Shown here: positions 57,723 through 64,000 of the stretch, one piece after another
Position numbering within the stretch: the stretch's first letter is position 1
Layout of the letters: each line of letters opens with the position of its first letter
Assembly (NCBI GenBank): GCA_911728455.2
Contig: OU452229.1
Span: 13,364,076-13,428,075, forward strand
Direction: 5' to 3'
DNA from: Marthasterias glacialis
Taxonomy: Eukaryota; Echinodermata; Asteroidea; Forcipulatida; Asteriidae
DNA length: 64,000 bases
The notes under the pieces: generated by a model
Databases searched by the model: none
Seen by the model: only the letters and a program-made list of their open reading frames with translations
What the model was told of the DNA's origin: nothing
Position numbers and translations under genes: made by a program

Positions 57723-60700
57723 CTGTAAAAATAGAATAAAAATGAAGGAGTCACATTGATTCAATTGTCCTCTTCTTGAAATTTTGCATTCAGGTTAGCT
57801 CAGTGGTTTCTTTTCTTTCTGACTTTCACCTCTCTGGACTCCAGTTTAAATCCGGGACCAGAGCATTATGGTTTGGGTTTTCCGTCTCTACCTGGGTCCA
57901 ATTTCATGGATCTGCTTACCATGGAAGTATGCGCTTATACGGCATGCTGTAAAGCACATCGTTCTATTGGCTGCAAGCGCAGTGGTAAGCAGTGGTAATT
58001 CCGTGGTAAGCAGAGCCATGAAACTGGGCCCTAATTGCATGTTTTTTTTCCTATTTGGGGTTTTCCTCCTCCATCTAAAAGTGACATTTCTTCATCAGTT
58101 CATCATGCATCATCTTCTCTACACAGGCCTACAGGTCACAGTGCTAGTCCATTTTGAGGGTCCCTTGGTTTCATTTCCCGAAAAGATATAATAAACAAAA
58201 TAATGAGGCTGTAATGAGAACCAGGCCCAAAACTCCATTCTTTGTAAAGGACACCTCTCCAAGGGAGATAACAATTTGTAGTGAGAGTATTTCAAAGGGC
58301 ACCAAGTCAATATCTGGGGGTATGGAGGCAATTGCCTCAAAGAAGTTTGAGGCCTGAAAAAAATCAAACACACAAGCCTACTACTCAGGTGACCCCCTGC
58401 ATTCTAAAGCAGATATCTTTATCACTAGACCATCGAGCATGCCCGACAATGAGAGGCCAGTTTGAATGCTGTAATTGACAGTGAGTCCAGCAACATTTCA
58501 ACAGATGTAATAATTGCATCGGGATAAAAGACATTGATGTAGGTCTGGAGACCAGTTTTTGTCTCAACCTTCTAGTCTTGGTCTAGGTCTTAGTCTCTGT
58601 CTCTGTCTATGTCTCGGTCTTGGTCTCGGACCTTCCTGGCCTCCCCCTTGGTCTCAACTTTGTGATCTCGGTCTCGATCTCAGTCCTGGTCTCGGACCTT
58701 CTTGGTCTTTGTCTTAACCTCTCGGTCTCGGTCTCGGTTTCGAACCTTCAGGTCTGGGTCTGGGTCATGGACTATCGGGTCTCGACTATAACACTGATAA
58801 AAGAGCATGTTCTTCATACCTGTAATATAATTGGACCTACCTTGTAAGCAAATTGTCGATCCATCATGCTTCGTGAGGAGCAAGCATCAGCGACCACATG
58901 GACATCCAAACCCTTAGCAAGAAGATCAAGAGCAGTCTGCTGAATGCATACATGAGCCTTAAATAACAAAAACACAAATCCAAGTACTGTAACTCCAAGA
59001 CTTAATGTTATTCTAATTATGTAATCATTGAAAACTGGACAATCAAAGAATTTTTTAGTCACTTTTCGATCTTGATGACATTGGTACACAGTTTATTGTT
59101 AACAAGTAGAATGGGGGCGGGGATAAGGCTGTGGGGGTGCAATGTTTCATTTACCTCTATACCAAAGAGAACGACAGCTTTCACATTTGGTCTCCTTTGC
59201 AGTTCTTCTTCCACGGGGGGCAAGAGCATAGAGAACTTTGTCTTGGGGAAAACTCCCACTGCATGTTTAATGTCCAGTTCTGGCACAGTGCTTCCGAGGC
59301 CTTTTGGATACTGTATTGGAACAATGGAGGAATAGAGTTCATTACTGTTCTTGATTATAAGAATAATAACAACCAGCTTTTATATAGCGCCTCACACAAC
59401 GTCTCAAAGCGCTTTACAAGGAAATTAATAAAATAAAGAATACAGAAACTACAAGTTACAAAATAAAGTATAAACACAAAAAAGCAGCAGAAACAGCTGT
59501 GTACTATTCAAATAAATGGGTTTTCAACAGAGATTTGAACTGATTTTCAGTCTTGGCAGTTTTTATGTAATGTGGCAGAGAGTTCCAGAGTACAGGTGAT
59601 GAGCGTGAGAAAGAGCGATGACCGTATGTCTAGGTACATGCAACTGGCATTTTGAGCTGTGATGAAGAGGCAGAGCGGAGAATGCGAGATAGTTTATGTG
59701 TGTGAATGAGCTCTTTAATGTACTCCAGCTCCACTGACGAGCCGTTGATACATTTATATGTAAGAAGGAGAAGCTTATATTGGATTCTTTTGTTGACTGG
59801 TAACCAGCGAAGTGATCTGAGTATTGGATTGACGTGATGTCGGGATGATGTACGGGTGACGAGTCTGGTAGCAGAGTTCTGAATTCGTTAAAGTTTTGAG
59901 ATGAGTGAATCTGGTAGGCAGTGCAGACGGCTGTTGCAAAAATCTAGGCAACAAGAAACAAAAGCATCAGTTGTTTCTTGATCAATAGACTTGCGAGGAT
60001 GTGTGTCAGATGTTGTTGATGTGATTATGCATCTCAAGGTTTGACATGAGAGTGTGTCCAATATTGCGTGCACTACTGACAGGTTTGATGACAGATTTAC
60101 CAATATGAATACTTGGAATTGGTGAATGCTGTCTACACTGGGAGGTTATATGGATTACTCCAGTCTTTGAGTCATTTAGTATTAGTCCGTTTGCTGTGGA
60201 CCATGATTTGACATGTGAGAGGCAGGACTCCATCCTTTCGATTGCAGTAGGTCGCTGAGCTTCTGTTGTGGTTGTATACAACTTATTGTCATTAGCGTAC
60301 ACCGTACATTTAATGCCATAGGATGAGATGATGTCTTCATGGGGTGATAAGTATACAAGGTGAAGCACAAAGGACGGAGAACACAACCCTGTGGCACTCC
60401 AGTACTGACAAGATGAGAAGGCGAGAAAGCATAGTTTATATTGACAGATTGATGACACTCAGAAAAATAGGATGAGAACCACTTCAATGCAAGAACAGTG
60501 ATGCCATAGTGATTTTGTAGATGTTTAAGCATGATATCATGATCAATAGTGTAAAACGCTGCTGAATAATCAAGGAGTATAAGAATCGCCTCCTCCCTGT
60601 TGTCAACAGCAAAGAAGTCCTTGTATATTTGTAGAAGTACTGTCTCGACACTTCGTCCTTTGCGATAAGTCAATTCAAAGTTTTCCAGTGAGAGTATGTG

Positions 60701-63700
60701 TGGCCACGCGACTTTGAACCTGTGCAGCCACAGCGCGTTTAATGATTTTTCCTAGGAATTTCAAGTTCGAAATTGACCTGTAGTTGTTAAAGATTTTGGG
60801 GTCAGCAGTCTGTTTTTTTATCAACGAATTAATGTGAGCAGATTTAAATGCTTCAGAGAAAACACCACATTGAAAATCATATTGATTATCTTGGTAAAAG
60901 TTGGGGTGAGTTCGTTTATACAGGATTTGAGCAGGCAAGTGGGAATTGGATCGAGTTTGCAGAACTTAGGTGGCAACTCCATGATGAAACCACCGGCACA
61001 TATGATTAGGGTCACATTACATTTTCTAGCACACGGGGGGGGGGGGGGGGGGGGGGGGGGGGGTATTCAAACTTGTCGATAATGATAAATCGATACACTC
61101 AAACAATGAAAACAAAGATGTATCGTTTGAGCGGCCGTGATACTTTCTTTGAGACACACTAGAACACCCCCACCAGTTCTATTTGTGCGATGGATATGGT
61201 GGAATTGAAAGTCAGGAAGAGTGTTGTTGAGGTCAGCAATGACATGGCTGTTGCAGTGATCACCATGCAACCAAGTCTCTTACTGAAGCAAAAACAAAGA
61301 TGTTTGCTGATCGGAGGTAGTTCCAATGGGAACATTACCAGAAATAGAATGAAAAATGCGTGAAAATCTACCGAAGTATTTGATCACAAAAGTCAGAAAA
61401 CTGTCATGCTGGTTCTTCTGCATTTAAACAGTAGACTGATCATATCTTTGTGAGAAATTATGATTGGAAACTTTCAAAACTTGAGGCAAACTCGGGAGCT
61501 GCCTGACGAGTGCAACCTGACGGCGCTACATCTAAACATGCATGAGTGAATGAATCAAACAAAGTGTCAAGACATGCAAATTCAAAGGATTTAGGAAAGT
61601 GATGAGAAAAACAAACTTTGTCTGTCTGAAGAAATATGTAAAGTCCTGCAAATTTGTCTTATTTAATCCTTGTGTGCGTTGTACCTCTGTTGTCTGGTCC
61701 CATAACCACAACATCCCACTTGTTTATGTATCTCCTTTGTTAGTATTCGTTTCATGGCATGCAAGATTGTGGGTGTCAAACACAATTTAAATCTGTGGTA
61801 ATTGTATGCGATGTGCCATGAATTTGAACAAGGAGTTTATAAAAAGATGGTGAGAATTATAATTTTTTTTGTCAATATTAAATTTTGTAGGTTGGATTCT
61901 GTCATAGTCCCTAGCTCAATGAGAATACAGAAAATATATACTGAACAGCTAGATTTTAAAGACTCTTTTGATTCAATTTTTACATCAATTTGTCTGCAGT
62001 ACTTGCTGCTAACTACAAGATACGAACTGTCCTCTTGACACTGGGCACGCTCGGTGTTCTAGTGGTTGAGACATCTGCTCTAGAATGTGCAGGTCATGGG
62101 GCCTGTGAATTTTTTTTTTTTTCGCAGCACTTGGAAAGCACAGAGTATTTAAACCAAAATGTTAAGACACTTTTGACTTGCATATTTGATGAAAGCATTG
62201 ACTAAAGCACAGCTACAATAATTATTACTCAGGGCGACCTTTGAGGTTAGTAAACTTGTCATAGTTCTCAGTGCTACGTTGGTTCTACATCAAAGTTTTC
62301 AGTAGGGAACTTAGTGGAGCAATGGAATAGCTCAAAACGTATTGTTACACACATATAAGAGTTTCTTTTTATTGGCAACCACTTAGGTATTGTACCCCCA
62401 AATAAGAGAAGAAGGATCCTGATTGGGATAGTTTGGGTGAAACAAAAACTATACTTTTTTTTTTATTTTTTATTTTATTTTATACTTTTCTTTTGTCTGA
62501 ATATACCCTTAGGAACTTCCGGCAACGCTCTTACCTGCTCAGTGACAATCAGTGGAATCTCCAAAATCCTGGAGGTCTCAGTCTAAAAATAAGAAATTAA
62601 TGCATTGGAGTGAAGATTAAAACAAAGAGCATAATTGTCAAATCAAAAGAATTTTTGTAATTGAAAGTTTTAATCTGAAAGCTCAATGTCTAGCGCATCA
62701 GACTCAAGTGTGGGTTTGAAACAAGGTCATGACACTCGTGCTCATGAGCAATGTAACAATAATATGCTTCTCCTACAGGGCTCACGCTTAACACTAGCCC
62801 GGCGTACATTGTCTAGTAAAAACTGCTATGGCTAGTAAACACCACTTCTCAACTTGCCCTGTGGGCTACTAAAAACTGTGCAAATTACTTGCTTATAATG
62901 CTCAAACTTCTTCCTGTTCAGATGTGAATGATACATTTTAGAAATGTGTTAATTTATTTTTGAGTGTGTGAATGTAACCTCATTTGACCGCTGTGGTCGC
63001 TACCATAGTATGAGGAAGATACATTTATGACAATACATATTGAAAATTTGGGCAACGAAAACTTCCTGGGGGGGGGGCAAGTAAAATGCACAGTTTACTA
63101 GCCCCTTGGGCTACTTTACAAGAAGCTTAAAAGCAAGGCCTGTCCTAGTCTTCACCCAGGTGTACTAAGCCTAAGGGCTGAGACAGGTTGCATGACTTGC
63201 TCAGACCCAGGGAGTCGAGAAAGTTTGGGAAATGGTTTTTCACCAGTTAAGTATGCCTGATGGACAGGCTAATAACATGAATAATGTTAAGTGCCTTGAT
63301 CTATAGCTACTGTACTAAACTATTACTACTTACTAGGTTATGTGCACTAGTGTAGTAGTAGTGGGGCCTGATAATTTATTATAAAGATCATACCACCAGT
63401 ACCAAATAATAATATACTGAAAGGCACCCTGTCCGTGGGCAGGACAAAGGTTCAAAAAGTGTTCCCTTTTCCTTCCCCACAGCAACAGTGCCTTTCCACC
63501 ACTGCGCGAAACCAACCAGGCAGCAGTAACAATAAGGTCTATCCTCCAGAGAAATACTTTTCTTTTGTCTTAAAACTGTCAAGGTCGAGGAAATGACATT
63601 AAAAGACTAGTTAAGTTATTGTTAAGTTTGTTTCCTTGTTTTCACTACATCAGGACTAAGTTAGGCCCTACCCAACTTATGAAATTTTATAACTCATTGG

Positions 63701-63945
63701 GTTTGAAGGATGGTGTTCATCAATCATCATCATCAGATGATCAGTACATTGACTGTGATTGATACAAGAGGCTGGAATTAAATTTATTCTTAAAATAAAT
63801 AAATAACTAATCTTACTAGTCTCTTCGCCACTTCAACTATTTCTGTGAAAAACAGGATAGCGGGTTTGAATTTCTCCTGCATGTCACACAGGAAAAACAT
63901 TGTGGACACACCTGCCAAGTTTCCGAGATTACTGGGCGCCGCCAT
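57576..63945 (-). CDS. isoc2: ISOC2-like isochorismatase-domain protein (five exons)
   Basis: Exons 63,945-63,817, 62,582-62,535, 59,310-59,155, 58,957-58,841 and 57,722-57,576 join to 198 codons plus stop. All introns are GT-AG and all lie between codons (phase 0). The product has the isochorismatase-hydrolase fold along its length and matches vertebrate ISOC2 in size (about 205 residues) and in blocks FLCDMQEKF (residues 18-26), [26 protein letters not shown] and [11 protein letters not shown]. The expected Asp-Lys-Cys triad is present: D21, K82 (PKTKF) and C115 (EAHVCIQQT). The physiological substrate of animal ISOC proteins is not established; mammalian ISOC2 has been reported in mitochondria and nucleus. 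The start is the Met before AAPSNLGN, 17 residues ahead of the first fold strand, as in family members. The gene is intact despite a retrotransposon in intron 2. Confidence 0.92.
57795..57860 (+). repeat. tRNA-derived SINE fragment in ISOC2-like intron 4
   Basis: GTTAGCTCAGTGGTTT resembles a tRNA A box (TRGCNNAGTGG), and AGTTTAAATCCGGGACC about 40 bp later resembles a decayed B box and T arm (GGTTCRAATCCGGG). There is no cloverleaf with intact acceptor stem, so it is a SINE head and not a tRNA gene. Confidence 0.5.
57894..58031. mobile_element. MITE with about 29-bp terminal inverted repeats (ISOC2-like intron 4)
   Basis: The left end GGGTCCAATTTCATGGATCT (from 57,894, continuing GCTTACCA) and right end (58,003-58,031: GTGGTAAGCAGAGCCATGAA then ACTGGGCCC) are reverse complements with a few mismatches. 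The interior repeats GTGGTAAGCA motifs. At 138 bp and without coding capacity it fits a MITE. I associate this inverted-repeat sequence with echinoderm genomes from memory only. Confidence 0.75.
58385..58450 (-). repeat. tRNA-derived SINE fragment, minus strand (ISOC2-like intron 4)
   Basis: The minus strand reads TGGTCTAGTGATAAAG followed by ATCTGCTTTAGAATGCAGGG and then GGTCACC, the layout of a tRNA D arm, anticodon arm and variable region. The T arm/B box is decayed. It is probably a SINE head with its body extending towards lower coordinates. Confidence 0.5.
58560..58795 (+). repeat. GGTCTC/TCTCGG simple repeat
   Basis: Irregular tandem hexanucleotide-type repeats (GGTCTCGGTCTTGGTCTCGG and similar) run through ISOC2-like intron 4. 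Short open frames in it (such as VSVSVS-like peptides) are artefacts of the repeat. Confidence 0.8.
58841..58957 (-). CDS. isoc2: ISOC2-like exon 4
   Basis: 117 bases, residues 112-150 ([13 protein letters not shown]...RQFAYK), with catalytic-type Cys115 and the DACSSRS block. The acceptor is TTATTTAAG and the donor AAG followed by GTAGGTCC. Confidence 0.92.
59155..59310 (-). CDS. isoc2: ISOC2-like exon 3
   Basis: 156 bases, residues 60-111 ([12 protein letters not shown]...VVLFGIE), with triad Lys82 in PKTKFSM. The acceptor is CCAATACAG and the donor GAG followed by GTAAATG. The downstream end of the intron 2 retrotransposon lies only about 45 bp before this exon. Confidence 0.92.
59350..61300 (-). 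mobile_element. decayed L2/CR1-like non-LTR retrotransposon in ISOC2-like intron 2
   Basis: The minus strand reads, in order: an endonuclease-domain scrap with TWLHGDH and RTGGGVLV (about 61,285-61,130); a pre-reverse-transcriptase segment with [10 protein letters not shown] (about 60,960-60,920); NYRSISNL (about 60,780); the reverse transcriptase motif LLDYSAAF (about 60,575), SGVPQG-type STGVPQG, and YAND where active elements have YADD (60,299-60,288); then CLDFCNSRL and RWLPVKKRIQYK C-terminal blocks. The 3' tail is AAGCGCTTTGAGACG...GCGCTATATAAA and a GTTATTATT-type end near 59,355, typical of L2/CR1-like elements. Several frameshifts and stops show it is dead. It is truncated at its 5' end and lies in the same orientation as the host gene. 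Confidence 0.85.
61035..61063 (+). repeat. run of 29 G inside the retrotransposon
   Basis: An uninterrupted G29 (C29 on the element's coding strand) lies between the endonuclease and reverse transcriptase remnants, and the intervening coding sequence is missing at this point. It could fold as a G-quadruplex. The exact length may be affected by sequencing error. Confidence 0.9.
61301..62534. other. ISOC2-like intron 2, remaining part
   Basis: AT-rich intron sequence upstream (in gene sense) of the retrotransposon. Apart from the SINE-like fragment at 62,041 and a T-rich run near 62,455-62,485, nothing is recognised. Confidence 0.5.
62041..62115 (+). repeat. tRNA-derived SINE fragment in ISOC2-like intron 2
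   Basis: GTTCTAGTGGTTGAGACATC and TGCTCTAGAATGTGCAGGTC, then ATGGGG, follow the tRNA A box, anticodon arm and B-box region order (B box decayed). A run of 14 T follows at about 62,110-62,123. It is not an intact tRNA gene. Confidence 0.5.
62535..62582 (-). CDS. isoc2: ISOC2-like exon 2
   Basis: 48 bases, residues 44-59 ([16 protein letters not shown]). The acceptor is TTCTTATTTTTAG and the donor CAG followed by GTAAGAG. It continues exon 1 in phase 0 and supplies the IPLIVTEQ strand conserved in the family. Confidence 0.88.
62855..63111. mobile_element. MITE-like inverted repeat pair in ISOC2-like intron 1
   Basis: The left arm 62,855-62,891 (GCCCTGTGGGCTACTAAAAA...ATTACTTGC) is the imperfect reverse complement of the right arm 63,077-63,111 (GCAAGTAAAATGCACAGTTT...CTTGGGC). 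The element is about 257 bp with no coding content. A related GGCTAGTAAA motif lies just upstream (about 62,830). Confidence 0.55.
63112..63816. other. ISOC2-like intron 1, 5' part
   Basis: No exon or repeat family is recognised. Low-complexity ATAAATAAATAAC lies near the donor, and CATCATCATC occurs at about 63,724. Short minus-strand open frames near 63,333-63,582 have no recognised similarity. Confidence 0.5.
63817..63945 (-). CDS. isoc2: ISOC2-like exon 1
   Basis: 129 bases, residues 1-43 (MAAPSNLGN...EVAKRL), with triad Asp21 in FLCDMQEKF. The donor reads CTA followed by GTAAGA. Upstream sequence to the window end is 5' UTR or promoter; no TATA box was recognised in the 55 bp available. 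Confidence 0.9.
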
Positions 63946-64000
63946 TTTTATATCTACTTTCTACTGCCTGACTAAAGAGGGCGCTGCTATGCACCTGTCA

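Noticed and set aside
57795..57860. Functional tRNA gene
   Set aside because: A- and B-box-like motifs are present but no acceptor stem or complete cloverleaf can be formed. The same holds for 58,385-58,450 and 62,041-62,115.
58620..58847. Valine/serine-rich open frame
   Set aside because: It is a translation of the GGTCTC simple repeat inside an intron of the ISOC2-like gene.
60006..60673. Host gene on the minus strand inside ISOC2-like intron 2
   Set aside because: The residues are reverse transcriptase motifs of a non-LTR element with frameshifts and a mutated YADD box.

Overview
The window is eukaryotic nuclear DNA from an animal. It contains intron-split genes, many small palindromic (MITE-like) repeats, a non-LTR retrotransposon and a very long satellite array. 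The two recognisable genes, complexin and an ISOC2-type isochorismatase-domain protein, together with the style of the intron repeats, suggest a marine invertebrate. I favour an echinoderm, with low to moderate confidence; that is an impression from repeat style and not a database match.

Region 1 (1-42,010) is about 87 tandem copies of a 484-bp satellite monomer. No other sequence interrupts it. The array runs in one orientation except for 24,664-27,930, where exactly seven monomers lie inverted. Local higher-order repeats (968, 974 and 1,406 bp) record recent amplification, and monomers diverge more towards the right edge. The long open frames in this region are by-products of the repeat; I do not call them genes. 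Each monomer does carry an exon-like module: a good 3' splice-site-like signal, 144 bp open in one frame, then a GT donor-like site. The phases would let successive monomers be joined in frame.

Region 2 (42,007-47,400) is repeat-rich intergenic DNA. The satellite ends inside a palindromic MITE-like hairpin, and a more complete copy of that hairpin lies 3.4 kb further on. Between and beyond them are a cluster of TGCATATGCA palindromes, a short satellite-like relic and a nested inverted duplication.

Region 3 (about 47,400-56,100) holds a plus-strand complexin gene with two coding exons (49,620-49,762 and 51,134-51,332), a 113-residue product and a C-terminal CAAX box. A long, probably untranslated 3' region follows.

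Region 4 (57,550-63,960) is a minus-strand, five-exon gene for a 198-residue ISOC2-like protein with all three family triad residues. A decayed L2/CR1-like retrotransposon sits in its second intron, interrupted by a run of 29 G. The other introns hold a MITE and tRNA-like (SINE) fragments. The complexin and ISOC2-like genes converge tail to tail. No functional link between them is evident.
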